A stretch of 64,000 bases of DNA from positions 4,914,363 through 4,978,362 of the forward strand of contig JAQFVV010006246.1 of assembly GCA_028023455.1 (NCBI GenBank). The letters are read 5' to 3'. Below the pieces are notes generated by a model that had not been told where the DNA came from, did no database searches, and saw nothing but the letters and a program-made list of their open reading frames with translations. A program made the translations under genes and the position numbers. This document shows positions 24,901 through 37,690 of the stretch, piece by piece (the stretch's first letter is position 1; each line of letters begins with the position of its first letter). This DNA is from Epiperipatus broadwayi. Taxonomy: Eukaryota > Onychophora > Udeonychophora > Euonychophora > Peripatidae.

Positions 24901-27900
24901 TGATGCCGGCAGAGAGAGATAAATTAGATCGGTATCATCGGGATTGTTGCTCATAAGTTGGTAGATCTGGAAAATAGGCAAATAGAGCAGAGTTCATGAG
25001 TTCCTGACTTATATATCTTGCGCATGATTGGACTTGGAGTAATTTTGCCTAGATACTAAATCTTGTTATATGAACAGACAAAACCGACCAGTACAATATC
25101 TATTAGAAACTTTTTTTTTCATTCACACTCACATTCATTTTGCCTTCAAGAAAACTCACTGATATTTTAGTTAAGAGCTATCAGGCAACTGAGAAGAAAG
25201 ACCATAATGTTTCTTGATCTTAAATTCAAGAGGTAAAATGTCAAAAACTCACCATGCTGGCTAATTGGTGTTGGTGAACAACCCATACAAGTTTGTATAC
25301 TATATGAAGAATCACATAGTAATAAAAGTTACAATGACAAGAATGTTTGGAGTGAATATTAAGAATCTGCCCTGCTTGGTTTCTTTAAGGCCTCCAAAAG
25401 GAATCAGGATCTCCTTTCAATTAATAGCCAACACCTTTCTGCAGCCTATGTTGAAATACAAATATGTTATAAAGTAGTGGAAAATATATAAGAAAATAAA
25501 TAAAAAAAATTTCGATAAGCACATGCAAGCAATAGAAGAAAACATGATCATATGATATCACAGTCTTTTTCCATAAGTGACATGCAGATTGTCACATTTT
25601 TTGAAGATATAATGTCTGCTTATTCATCCCAATATTAATTACGAGTGCTTTTTGAATAGAAATTGTCTATTTTAATTTGTGTCTAAAATGATTTGTTTTG
25701 AAAATAAATTCTTTGATAATAAATAGTGAAACTCATAATATTGAACCTTATAAATAATGGAAAATTTTTTGTTTTAATTTTGCTATTTGAATGTGGTCAT
25801 TTTATATCAAAAGATTTGATTCTGATATAGCAAATAAACTATAGGGTTCTAGTCGATTAGCCGCCGCACACTGCTTGATGGCTCTATTGCTAGTCAAAAA
25901 CCAGTAGATATAATGTTACCAGGCTGATTTACAATTTTGTTATTATTTATTCAAAAACAAATAAATATAACGCTTTCACCTGTTTCTTTTTTTTTCATAG
26001 TGATTTACATTTATTTATTTTTAAAACATTTTTTTTAAAAAAGTGCATTTGCTTTTTTTTGGGAAGATATTAGTTTCTAAATTACATTTTTAAATTATAT
26101 AATACATGTCAGCATATAATGCTGGACCGATGGTTTTGATGATCCGAAGGATTGGCCAAAACATGCACTACTCTTATCAAACAAATATATATATATATTA
26201 GAAACATTCCACGATGACATTTTGAAAACTATTTTTAAAAAAATTATGAAACATTATTTAATAAAATGTAAGAATTCTATTTTAAAATTACTGTCTGATC
26301 AAACCAAGCTTATGCTTTTAAAAACAATGACAAACCACAGCCATTTTAGTAGTCTCATAGCTGTTCTTGCACAAAATTCCTTTTTTCGCGTGAATTCTGT
26401 AAAATGGTGCTGGGATGTACACTTTTGCAATTTGTTTCACCTTAAAAAGATGTGTATAGAAGTGCGGCAATGGGCTTACAGTTATTACTATATCTAAAAC
26501 TATGTCAGGTCATGTGAAAAATCATTACTTCGAATGCACATGAAAAGAGTCATGGCCACTAGAATTCTATACATCCTCACATCATACCATAGCAATCTGT
26601 CAAGTGTGCGCTATTTGCATAGTACCACGAAGCACAAAAGCAGGCCATAATATTTATGTGCAATGCCATCTAGGCCTGCTTAATGGCTAATGTGAACAAA
26701 ACTCTTCTATAGGTCGCATAAACGGCATATTTCTGTGCTTTTACATGGAATCAGCAACATCACGCGGCGTGCCTGGCTAATCGATGAGTACCAACTATAG
26801 TAACAGATATAAGTTCTATACACTAGGTGGAATCATTCAAAGCTATATTGGAAATACTAGTTGATAAATAGAAAAATTCAAATAAACAAATTTCACTATT
26901 CAGTTAGGACTACTTATTATAATTTTTGAAACACAATTTTTTTATTACAAAAAACATTTTTGATATGAATTAAAATTAACAACTTGTATTCAAAATAAAT
27001 AATTATTCAAAACAAACTCAACTAATACAATTTATTTTCATTTTGGAAACAAATAATTTATTAGTTTATATTTTGCTATTATTATAAAAATATGCTTAAA
27101 ATTTTACAATATTTTTATCTAATTTTTTTAAAAAAAAAAAAATATATACTATGTACTGACATTGATTTATTGAGTAGTGTCTTCAATCCAGCTTTGATGG
27201 CCCCACTAAAACTCGAATCTGATGTGTTCAGTATTGACAAGAAAAGCCACATTGATTTTTATATTTCATAAAATATAGGAGTATATTTAAAAAAGTTAAT
27301 ATTGTTGATTAATGCAATAGAACACATTTTTGTGAGCTTAATTATTCTCATATGGGTTTGTAAATCTTTGTCACTATGGGAATTACAAATTGAGTTTGGA
27401 GTGAATGTTATCCATAGACTTGAAAAAACTCGCACAATTTCTTTCATCAGAACAATAATAGTTAATTTAATATTGTGATTTTGATGTTGGATAACCATTT
27501 ATGGAATGCTATAAAAGTTTGTTAACTTTTTAAAACAGACTGCTTTATATTTTCAAAAGAAATTTGATTTGTGAAGTTATATTTTGTTCAGCATTCATAA
27601 TTGTCAATTACATTTCATATTCTGAATATATTTGTGTTTTAATTAGACTTTCTAACTAAATATTGTTGAATTGCATGAGCTTTAATGGAGTATGTAGAAT
27701 TGAATTTCGGCTATTTGTCAGAAAGGAGCTAGTGATATAGCGCTACTCATTCATTATTGTTCAATAATCTTTTTTTATTATTATTCTTAATGACTTATTT
27801 GTACCTTAAAATATTAAGCCTTTTCCATACAATAAACTCATTTATGAAGTTGTGTGACAATAAATTTGGGTTGTTCAATTTTTTTTGTTAATAGGCTATG

Positions 27901-28703
27901 ACTACTTAGTCTCTTTGATGATACTTTTATCTCATTACTTTCTCTTGTATTTAGGCATATTTGAATCATATGGGTTCAATCTTTCTGTTTTTGCTGTCTG
28001 CATATATATCTACTATTATTGACATATATTACATTTGGATTTTATTACTTAATGCAACCATTTTTTTGTGTTATAGTCTGTCTTTATTAGATTCCAATTT
28101 GAGTGCATTTATTATATAGATGAGAAGGCAAATTTGATTTAAATATTCTTTATGATATAAGTGTACTTAATATGATGTTTAGCCTATTTAACTGTACAAA
28201 AGAATTATAAAAGCATGATTCATTATTAACAGAAAATCTAATAATATTCAGCCAATCCACATTTTGGAAAATGCTCTGCAGCGAAAATGCAATAAGATTG
28301 TGTTTAATGTGCAGAGTTTTCTCCCAGTATAAAGTGATATTAATATTGCTTTTAAATTATTAAAAATTTATACATTTTTCTAAAAAAATTAAGCAGAGCA
28401 ATTGTTGTTGACAATACACATTTTAAAAAGTATTAATAGGATTTATTATCATATCTATATAAATAGATAAAGTCATATATTTAAAATGCATGAGATGCTT
28501 TGCAAATATACTTTTATTAAATTAATTTTAAGTTCTTTTAGTATATTATTATATTTAATATAATTGTATATTATTCGATAGTTTTTGATGTGGTTTGGTT
28601 TTTAAAGATTAATACTGATATTATGTGTAAAAATTTAATTTTAATTATTTCCATAATAAATAAAAAAAAGTTTGATATGTATATATATGTAAAATTTTTA
28701 TAG

Positions 28704-28797
28704 CATAGCTGTAATTAATGAGTATGCAAAAGAGATAATTAAACAACGATCACCAGATAGTAATCCTGATGATTTGAAACCCGGAGTTTATTATGAG
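28704..28797 (+). CDS. TRMT1: TRMT1 exon 2
   Basis: The exon runs from acceptor TTTTTATAG to donor GAG|GTAAAT. It completes the split codon from exon 1 (AG|C, Ser) and encodes IAVINEYAKEIIKQR and then DLKPGVYYE, the segment that follows NPVQEFNRD in the family. It ends in phase 0. Confidence 0.88.
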
Positions 28798-28995
28798 GTA
28801 AATATAAAACATGACAAAAAGATACATTACACATTTAAAATTTTGATAAAAATGTATATATGTTTTTAATCATTCTTTATTTTAGTTTTTTTTTTTTTGT
28901 ATTAATGCATATGTTAATACAATTTACTTATTTAAATTTTTCAGTTATATATATATATAATATTTGAATACAAGTATAATTTATTTATTTGGAGA

Positions 28996-29310
28996 TTAGA
29001 TGTAATTCTAGGGGATTTGAACACAGACTTTCATCTATTCACACTATCTCATACCCATATAACCGTACATGCAAAAAAAATAAATGATCTCCAATATATG
29101 TATTTCATGCTGAGACAGCCCTTATCAGTTGGTCCTCATTAGATGTAATTATAGGGAATTTGAACACAGACTTTCAAGCTCCCTTCAACTTTCCATTCTA
29201 TCTCATATAACTGATACACATGACCACACGTGAAAAAGGTAAGTGATATCCAATACATGTATTTCATGCTGAGCCAGCACTCATCAATTTGGTCTAGATG
29301 ATCATCTCCC
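28996..29310 (-). repeat. two tandem tRNA-derived SINE units
   Basis: Two head-to-tail units (about 28996-29137 and 29138-29310). On the - strand each has a tRNA-like head with a GATAG-type A-box region, a B box GTGTTCAAATCCCC or GTGTTCAAATTCCC, and a body including AGCATGAAATACAT and TTGGAGATCA. The same family occurs at 4573, 12125 and 29715. Confidence 0.65.
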
Positions 29311-29383
29311 ATACATATGTATATTTGGTGCTCGTTTTATACTAAGATAACAAATCTTCAAACTTTAATGAACAGTTCTCAAT

Positions 29384-29670
29384 CTACTCTACTTAACAAC
29401 TCTCCAGCCATCTATACCAGTGAAAATCTGATGATGGAATATCCAAACCCCTTGTTGATGCCAATATTATTGTCATCATTCTGATCCCTCATGCATAGGG
29501 CCTTGTCCATTTAAATACATCCCTCTTCTGTGTATTTACATGGACAAGTTGCTAAACATGACATGTGCATGACATTAATATTGGAATCAACAATGCATTT
29601 GGTATTCCATTATCAGATTTTTAATGGTATGTATGGCTGAAGAATTGGAGAGTGGAGTAGATTGAAACCT
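29384..29670. repeat. foldback repeat with arms of about 130 bp
   Basis: The left arm (about 29384-29520) and right arm (about 29535-29670) are imperfect reverse complements. Matched strings are CTCTCCAGCCAT against ATGGCTGAAGAATTGGAGAG, CTTGTTGATGCCAATATTA against TAATATTGGAATCAACAATG, and TTGTCCATTTAAATAC against GTATTTACATGGACAA. The centre is near 29528. There is no coding. Confidence 0.7.
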
Positions 29671-29714
29671 GTCCATTTAAGTTCAAAGACAACTAAGCAC
29701 TGATTATATATATA

Positions 29715-29840
29715 TATGTTTGAGTTGATGATTTGGATCAACTGATGATTGCTGGTTCAACATGAAATATGCATATTGGAGATTGGTTAATTAAAAGTAG
29801 CTTTAAAGTCTGTGTTCAAATCCCCTATAATTATATATGT
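29715..29840 (+). repeat. tRNA-derived SINE, + orientation
   Basis: Body GATTGCTGGTTCAACATG, then GAAATATGCATATTGGAGAT, followed by B box GTGTTCAAATCCCC. It is inverted relative to the tandem pair at 28996-29310, with the foldback between them. Confidence 0.6.
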
Positions 29841-32628
29841 ATAAATAATGAAAAAATTAGTGAATGTTTTATCAATATAGTAATAGATAAATATTATATA
29901 ATTGCATTTTAAAACTTTGATATTGCTTTAATTTGCTATATATTCTATTATTTTTAGAACCTTTGTAAATAAGTCTCATTTATTAAATAAATAGCTAGTA
30001 TTTTTTTGTAAGATTGTTAAAATTAAGAGAATTTGTATAAGCATTGTGATCTGAAACTGAACTACTTAGATCATGGCTTTGCTAAGATTATCACTAATGC
30101 AGTCTTTCATCCCTCTGAAACCTCAATGACTTGGGGACCAATGAAAATAAATTCATTTTTATTTTGGTTAGAGAATAATATGAGAAGTATTATTTACAAG
30201 TTTATTAAAAAATAACTTGTAGAAAGTCTGACGTGTAAAGGATTCTTATAATACATGCATATGAAAGTTTATTACTTCACAAATATTAATATATATGTAA
30301 CAAAAAATCTCATAATTCTCTATTTCAAATACATCTTTATATACTGTGTGTATGTATATATTGAAACAGTAGGATTTGTTGTACAAATCTTAGTTTCACC
30401 TTCTCTCACTTCTTTTCTACACTCATACCCTAGTTCAAACCCCAATTTATTGTAGGGTGTCTGTACTGCCGCTTATATGCCAAAATCCCGCCTAAATTAG
30501 ATCACGAATATATTAATGCTTGTGGTATATATAATTTCAAAACCCTAACGTGAGTAATTTATAAATTGCGAGTATGTACATTTACACATATTCATTCTAA
30601 AAGAGTGAGTTATATAGGTAAATTCAAACTTAAATAAAATAATAGAATTGTTATTTAAAGTTATGTTTGTTGAATCTGTTTATTGTAGAAATATTATATT
30701 CGTAATATTTGTTTTCATTTAATAAGGTAATATTTCACCGTAAATAGATTTAAACATTTACAATTTAAAAGTAAAATAGTTTTATATTTTAGATTTATAA
30801 AAGTCACGCCACAAATTTTATATAAAAGTAAATGAGGGTTGTGAAGATAACAATAGAATTAATTAGTCAAAGTTTGGTAACATTTATTAATTAATGGCTT
30901 AAATATTTTGCCATCAGATAAATAACAGATGTCCACTCAGGTATTTTTTATTAAAACATTGTTAAAATTAAAAGTTCTAATCCGAATATCTTAAAAGCAA
31001 AAGCTAATTATAAAATCCCTGTTTTCAGATGTTCAGATAAGATAAGTTGACAACGGTGATTTTGTATCTATTTTTGGCTCTGTAGTGACCGCTGTGGGGT
31101 AATTTCATTGTATGCTGGTTTAATATATATATAGGGCCGATTTTATGAATTGTCATTCTTGATTTATTCTGGATTTATTCTTGATTCATGCATTGATTCT
31201 TTATTCATTCTTCATCTTTAGTCTATGCTGAAATATTAGTCTACATACTATTCGTCTATGCTGTTATATTAACCTATGTTATAATATTATTGTGAATCCC
31301 TTTGCATTAAATATTTGATGTATTTAATATTTTGCCTTCAATCTGCCAGTGAAGATATTTAAAATATTGAACATAAAACAGCTGAAATTAATGAAGCCAG
31401 ACCTTTAATAATTTCATGATATACCAACCTTTGCTGATTGAATGGAGATTGCCTGAATAGAAGACCGGTGGGAAGGCTCTCTTCCTACTTGGGGAAAATG
31501 GCCAACCTGCGGCATATACCATCTGATATTCTGGACCTGTTGTAAACTTCCACCGCTGCTGAACATGTATCATTTCTAATCATGAACCAAGAAACTGCCA
31601 TATTGAGAACATGCTACCTAACTTCCATTGGCGTTTTAAACCAGAGAAGATCAAAATGTGCACGAACTGCCCCAAGTTAATTTGAGGTAACCCCATTAAC
31701 CCAAGAGCTCTTGTGTTGTCTATTTTCTTTCTAAAAGCTAGCTAAAATTTAAGTGTATTACTTTTGTTATAAAACCATATTTCTGTAAAATATATTTTTA
31801 ACCTAACTTGCGTGCTTTTCTTTCTATCTTTGGGTTGATATTTTCTATTTTATATATTTGCCAATTTATTTCTTTTATTATAGTAGAGTACTTAAATAGC
31901 CATCGAACGAGGGAATTATTTTCTTCCCTCTTATTAGTGTTCTGCTATATTATTGTGGATTAATTTTATAATTGACCCCTAAATAAATGTTTTCTAAAAT
32001 CGCTTGTTCAAGGGCTACTCTATTTTATTAATTTCCTAAATGATTGATTTCAAGAAAGGTATATTTCACATTTTTTTTTTATAATTTATAAGTAGACTTT
32101 ATAATTAGAGAAGTGCATGATTGCGAATCGCCTCATTAATCTCCTTTTAATCATGCATTCCCCTCCATTTTATTATTTTCAAATAACTTTGTATTTATAA
32201 TGCTATTTACGAACTACAAAATTGAGGTCGAGAATGTGTGGACCATCTTTAAAATTTATAGGACATGGTTAAGCACCTTTACTTGTTCATTTACCCCTTT
32301 CATATATTTGTTCTATTTATATTGTGTGTGACTAGGGTAGGCATATAGGATGTTGAGTCCTTGCTTTGTTTATACAGGGATTTATGGCTCAGACCTTTCC
32401 CTTTTATCCTCGCAATTTCCAGATATTGTATGAGCTGGAAGTCATACATGGAATATGATGCTTCAATCATCCAGCCATGGAATTTATGGTAATAGGCCAT
32501 GGTCGGGCTGTTTGTGATTAAACTTCTACGGGGTCCCTGGCAAGATGCCATCCCATTTATTTTCATTTTGTATTTCTTATTTTATTTCACAAAGCCAAGG
32601 TTTTAATATACCACACTCCATTCTATAC

Positions 32629-34495
32629 TGTGCCGGACGAAAGATTTTTGTTTCGTACATCCTGACCATGAGGGCGCCACTAGTCCGAACACCGGAACTA
32701 GACATTTATTTTAAGGGTGGGCAGGATATACGAACATGAATGTGCCGGACTAAACCCAAGGAGAGCAAAAGCTAATGAATGTGGTTCAGACAATTGAGAA
32801 AACACTGAGACAAACGTCAGCCAAAATACTTATAGGAACTTTTTAAATTTATTAAACATAATAACAAAATAAACATGAAACTTGATATACATTTACTTAG
32901 CAGATCTTAACATTGAGTGTATGCGAGCAGAACTACGTTAAATACCCAGGCAGACACGTTCATTTCTCATCTATGACACAATAATGGCTTATATCTTCTT
33001 GCTAGCGGTTCACCCAACCAATTCCCTTTTCCCTATAGAGATTTAGTAAGATGGATGTTTGTGGAGAATAACGGGACAGCGCAGACGAGCTTTTCTTAGT
33101 CCAGAAAAGAAATGTTGGAACCAAGAATGTCATAATTCTGCAAAACGCTCATGGACTAAGTACATTGAAACGAGCCAAGGTTAGTCTCACACAAGAAAGA
33201 AACATGAATTACGCAATCTGAATTATAGCAAATAAATCTCTACAAAAATAAATAAATCATATATCCTAGAAATCGCTAGCCAAAGCCAAGTTTGATTTAG
33301 TTTAACGCCGAAGCAAACAAACCAACAAAAATAAAAGAAAACTACTAAGGTCAGTCTGAGCATTTAACAAGGGTTAATCATAAAACTGAGAAATTATTAA
33401 GCATATAAAATATCACTCGCCCTACACTCTCGAACAAGCAACATTTTAAGATTGAAAATCTTGCTACTAAGATTGTAATGTAAAATAAACAAAAATACAT
33501 TAATATTTAAATTGATAAATTACACATCGTAAATATAATTTCCTTTTAAGATTAAGCTGAGATTTGCGAGAGACTTAATTAGAGATTTAGCCCTGATTTT
33601 GACATGGAAAGGTAAGTTACCTCGAGATAATATTAATTTCTGTTGTTCACACAAAGCTCGGTTTATGGAGTCCTCTACAACGGATGTCATTTACTACAGG
33701 TTCAGAAGTCTGGAGGCATTATCGGGATCCACTCTGGACTTGACAGTTAGGTCATGATGAAAGTCACAATTTGGAGCTCCGGCGGTTCATCTTTGGAAAG
33801 GCTCAGCCCATCATGTTGTGGAGATTCTTCGTGGCATATATTACAGGCATGGTGTCTGAATGACTGCTATTATCGTGGCAAAATAGAGTTATTGTCGGTC
33901 AATGGAAATTTAACTTGGTGATTCCCGTGGCACCAATATAAAAAAAAAATTTAGTCACTTTCACAATGCAACAGTTCAATAACAGCTAAAATCTGGATCG
34001 ATCCTCAATAAGAAGAAGGTGAGCAATAAAAACTGAATGAACAGAATAGTCTCTTTTAATCCTCCTCTCTAATCAAACAAAAAAATAAATTACCCAGCTA
34101 TTTATGTCCTTCGTTATCTCCCACGCAATCTTAATTAGAAAAACAATATCTTACAGGGCTTAACCTTACAAAAATGATTATTATTTTTTTATATAAAAAA
34201 AAAAAAAAATACAAAACTAAATCTCAGCTTTAAAATACATCAACATTAAAATTTTTTTTTTTTTAGTTTAAATAAAATACATATAAGAGCACTAATTAAA
34301 CCTTGTTTGCTTTTAATTATTTTAAAAGAAAACAAGCGTCATAAAAAAAATATTTTATACTAAAATCAACTTAGAATTAAAAATATAAGATTTCAAAATA
34401 AATAAGTATGTGTGTTATTGCACATATAAAACTTGGGTTTTTCTTTTTCCAATTTACATGATAGAACCCTTGAATCGGATAAAGTATCCAGTTCA
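32629..34495 (-). repeat. gypsy LTR, left copy (3' LTR)
   Basis: This 1867-bp direct repeat starts TGTGCCGGACG and ends TATCCAGTTCA on the + strand (TG...CA), matching the split copy at 38547-38620 plus 42616-44404. By eye the two differ at roughly 20 positions plus homopolymer lengths, so they are about 99% alike. The element is flanked by a 4-bp duplication ATAC (32625-32628 and 44405-44408). As pol is on the - strand, this is the downstream LTR. At nearly 1.9 kb it is long for a gypsy LTR. Confidence 0.93.
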
Positions 34496-34667
34496 ACGCC
34501 CCTTCACGCCAACAAAAAAAAAAAAGTAAAAGCATCTATTTGCTATTTCTTTTTTTTTTCAAACTTTAAACCCCAACATTTAAAACTTTTAAATCCTCTC
34601 CCCCTGGCCGAACATTTGCCATGAGATCAATTCCTTAAGTGTACCTCCTATCTTTTAGGTGGCTGGC

Positions 34668-37337
34668 CTAAGGCTTCATGCATTTATAAGATCCATAAAC
34701 CCCATGCTCATCTTCCAATACAAAGGCATTCGGACCATTTTCCTTTTGTATAGTGAAGGGTCCCTCATATACTGGGAAAAATTTCTTATATTGATGCTGG
34801 GTTGGATTGCTGGCATGAGGTTTTCGTACAAAAACCAAGTCCCCTACCTCGAATCTACATGGTCGTGGATTTCCCCGCTTTATGCGTACTTCAGCCATAT
34901 GTTTCAACTTTATTCGAGCTTTTCTTTTATCCATTTCTTTATCAATTTTGTCCCGATCTACAGGCAAGGGAGCCTTTATCAGCATTGGAATATTCTGTCC
35001 AAAATGTAATCTGATGGGGGCAAACCCTGTAGATTCATTCTGTGTCCAATTTATGTAGTTAGTTATGTTTCCCGTCTGATTCACCCATCCACGGTGATTT
35101 TCGCTGACATAAAGCCGAAATAAACAGTTTAACTCCCTCATGACTCTCTCACAGGGATTCGATTGAGGATTACGAATAGATGTTAATACATGCTGAATGC
35201 CCTGTTGCTGAATCCACTTTTTCCAGTGGTGAGATTTAAAGGGTGTCCCATGATCTGTAAGTATCATCTGGGGCCTACCAATCTTAGGAAACTGATGCTC
35301 CTGTAAGATCCGGATAGTACTTCGTGTATCCGCCTTTCTTAACGGATATGCAGTTACATACTTAGAAAATATGTCGTACATTACGATTAAATATCGGTAT
35401 CGTTTATAGGCAGGTAAAGGCCCATAAAAATCTATGGCCAACATTTCATTAGGGTTGTGTGCTAAAATAGGCTGCAAGATCCCAGTAAATCTCTTATTTA
35501 CATATTTAGTTTGTGAACACACATGACATTTTCCCAAAACTGATACAACATTTGAATATAAACTTGGCCAGTAAAATACTTCCCTGAGCACATGTTCTAC
35601 TTTACGTGGTCCATAGTGTCCATAAAGGCAATGTATATACTCTATAAGTTTGTTCCTGAGTGTTTGGGGTATAAGAATTCGCCATGAGTCTTGTTCTGAG
35701 GCGATTCTGTATTGCAATACACCATCTTTTATTCTATAGGCTTTGTATTTTTCCAATGTTGCTGTGTCACTGGGTTCTGAAGTTCCTATTTCTTTCTTAT
35801 ATGTCATGATTTGTGCATACTCTGGGCTGGTCTCCTGTATTTCAGATAGCCTTCGTAATTGTTGCTCTATGGACTCATCTATGGTCAATGTGAATGCTGC
35901 AATACTTAGATTGTTGGGCTCAAGATGATGTGGGGTCAGATCTACGGGATGGCGACTCAAAATATCCGCCACAATATTTTCCTTTCCTTTCCAATATAGA
36001 ACTTTATATTGGAATTTCTGTAGCATAAGACTCCAACGTATCAATCGATCATTCGATAAATAACTGCTATTAAGAAATTCCAAGCTCTTATGATCCGTAA
36101 TTACAACAATCTCTGACCCAAGCAGGAATTGTTTGAATTTACTGAAAGCCCAAACAATGGCCAAAGCTTCCTTTTCTGTCGTCGTGTAATTATTTTTCGC
36201 CCCTTTTAGCTTGCGGCTACAAAAATACAACACTCTGTGACGTTTTTGTTTGTCAATTTGAAATAACACAACTCCAAGCCCTTGCCCACTGCTATCGGTC
36301 TGAACATAAAAAGTTTGTGAAAAGTCAGGGTAGGCTAGAACCACCTGTTCCAAGAACTTGTTTTTAATGTGTTGAAATTCCTGTTTTTGTTTGTACTCCC
36401 ATACCCATTTTTGGTCTTTTGTCAATAACTGAACCAAATTTGCAGCATCTAATGCAAAATTTTCATAGAATTTATGATAAAAATTGCATAATCCCAGAAA
36501 AGACCGTACCTGACGCCTATTAGTGGGTGTGGGAAAATGTTGTATCACTGTTAGTTTCTCAGGATGAGGTTTAATACCTTCTTTCCCAATTAAAAAGCCT
36601 AAAAATGTAACCTCCTCCTGGACCAGGCAACTTTTTTGTAAATTGATGGTAATGTTTTTCTGGTAACACTCCATTAAGAACATTTTCAAGTGTTCCATAT
36701 GTTCTTCCATATTTTTAGATGCGATGACTATGTCATCCATATATATCACAATCAGACTCTTGATTTTGTCTGATAACACTTGATCCAAACACTTTAGAAG
36801 TCCTGAACCACTATTGATTAATCCAAAAGGCATACGCTTAAACGCATATGTATGCCCTTCATAGCGGAAGGCAGTATATTTGCGGTCAAATGGATGTAGA
36901 GGGATCTGCCAATAACTGGATGTCAAGTCCAATGTAGAAAAAATGGTTTTCCCTTGAAATTTTGAGAGAAGTTCTGTTATTGTAGGTGGAATGTTTCTTT
37001 CAGGAACGGTAATGGCATTTAACCGCCGGACATCCAAACATATTCTGACAGATCCAACTTTTTTCTTTACCACTACTAATGGGTTAACATACGGAGATGT
37101 GTGCTTTTCAATAACTCCCCATTCAATCATTTGCTGTATTTGAAGATCTACTTCAGCCTTATATTGAAATGGAATGGGATATGAACGACTCTGGAAATGG
37201 CTTTCATCCTTAACTTGAATGCGATGCACATACCCCTCAATGATCTTAGGCCTATTCGAAAAAACTGAATAGAACTCCCTCAACAGTTCCCTTAGAGGGT
37301 GTTGTTCTTCCATTCCTTTTAACATGGATTGCGACAC
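34668..37337 (-). CDS. pol: Ty3/gypsy pol: reverse transcriptase, RNase H, integrase (intact 889-codon frame)
   Basis: This is the retrotransposon polyprotein that copies the element RNA and inserts the cDNA. Domains in order: RT with VSPYVNPLVVV-type motif near residues 80-90, LDLTSSYWQIPL near 138-149 and the catalytic YMDD near 199; RNase H with QTDSSGQG near 348, EKEALAIVW and TDHKSLEFL; a zinc-binding HHCC region (H...H...C-H-V-C) near 590; a DDE integrase core with AIDFYGPLP and LTDHGTPF; and a GPY/F-like C-terminus (YEGPFTI). The annotated first codon is GTG; the reading frame probably enters from an upstream pro frame by frameshift, with Met codons at residues 5 and 9. The frame is uninterrupted. 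LTR near-identity points to recent insertion. Confidence 0.95.
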   Translation of the reverse strand: MSQSMLKGMEEQHPLRELLREFYSVFSNRPKIIEGYVHRIQVKDESHFQSRSYPIPFQYKAEVDLQIQQMIEWGVIEKHTSPYVNPLVVVKKKVGSVRICLDVRRLNAITVPERNIPPTITELLSKFQGKTIFSTLDLTSSYWQIPLHPFDRKYTAFRYEGHTYAFKRMPFGLINSGSGLLKCLDQVLSDKIKSLIVIYMDDIVIASKNMEEHMEHLKMFLMECYQKNITINLQKSCLVQEEVTFLGFLIGKEGIKPHPEKLTVIQHFPTPTNRRQVRSFLGLCNFYHKFYENFALDAANLVQLLTKDQKWVWEYKQKQEFQHIKNKFLEQVVLAYPDFSQTFYVQTDSSGQGLGVVLFQIDKQKRHRVLYFCSRKLKGAKNNYTTTEKEALAIVWAFSKFKQFLLGSEIVVITDHKSLEFLNSSYLSNDRLIRWSLMLQKFQYKVLYWKGKENIVADILSRHPVDLTPHHLEPNNLSIAAFTLTIDESIEQQLRRLSEIQETSPEYAQIMTYKKEIGTSEPSDTATLEKYKAYRIKDGVLQYRIASEQDSWRILIPQTLRNKLIEYIHCLYGHYGPRKVEHVLREVFYWPSLYSNVVSVLGKCHVCSQTKYVNKRFTGILQPILAHNPNEMLAIDFYGPLPAYKRYRYLIVMYDIFSKYVTAYPLRKADTRSTIRILQEHQFPKIGRPQMILTDHGTPFKSHHWKKWIQQQGIQHVLTSIRNPQSNPCERVMRELNCLFRLYVSENHRGWVNQTGNITNYINWTQNESTGFAPIRLHFGQNIPMLIKAPLPVDRDKIDKEMDKRKARIKLKHMAEVRIKRGNPRPCRFEVGDLVFVRKPHASNPTQHQYKKFFPVYEGPFTIQKENGPNAFVLEDEHGVYGSYKCMKP

Positions 37338-37690
37338 TTTATTTTTGCATTTCCACGGTATCCCTCACTTGCTGAACACCCTGTACCTGAAGTGGCTTAT
37401 AACTCTTTAGCCCTTCAAATGGCATCAAAACTTCTTGGCAAAGAAATAAACATTTGTCATAATCCAAAACACACTTATGCCTGTACAAAAAATCAGTCCC
37501 AATTATATTCTTGGACTAGCTTTCAATACTGGCATCAGCTAGAATACTTGCACCAGCGCAAAGAGACAGACACCAACTCTGACAGGAGAATTGCACGATT
37601 CCTGCCAAAATACTTGGAAAGAACGATTCCTGCATATTCTGAAAGCTGATCCAGTAATTATTCTACCTAGAATGAACATTAAACCTACAG
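37335..37690 (-). pseudogene. gypsy aspartic protease, C-terminal remnant
   Basis: Just upstream of pol and in another frame, the - strand reads SKNIIGTDFLYRHKCVLDY, the classic end of retroelement aspartic proteases (I-L/I-G-T/A-D-F-L). The frame ends with TAA overlapping the start of the pol frame. An in-frame TAG lies about 14 codons upstream of the block, and no D-T/S-G-A/S catalytic motif is visible before it. The N-terminal half is therefore missing or destroyed. Either the pro-pol join once used frameshifting or an indel occurred here. Confidence 0.6.

Larger units (their letters stand above)
4295..28703 (+). other. TRMT1: TRMT1 intron 1 (24.4 kb, repeat-filled)
   Basis: The intron begins GTAAGA and ends TTTTTATAG. 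It contains the elements listed separately between 4.5 and 22 kb. The longer stretches without an identified feature are 5560-7340, 7725-9020, 13585-14980, 16440-17740, 18125-19740 and 21965-28700; all are AT-rich with no supported gene. Patches of higher G+C at about 17400-17600, 18880-19060, 22470-22760, 23780-24090 and 26500-26800 look like old transposon pieces, but I could not classify them. Confidence 0.85.

Noticed and set aside
26222-26497. + strand 91-codon frame in intron 1
   Set aside because: No recognisable motif and amino-acid composition typical of AT-rich noise; a transposase relic was considered but no signature was found.
32300-32566. - strand 88-codon frame left of the gypsy element
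   Set aside because: No domain recognised; it may be part of an old repeat but nothing supports a gene.
34659-35014. + strand open frames opposite the gypsy pol
   Set aside because: They are antisense shadows of the integrase C-terminus; no domain or start context supports them.
37329-37649. + strand 106-codon frame
   Set aside because: The opposite strand carries the protease remnant (IIGTDFL), which explains the open stretch.
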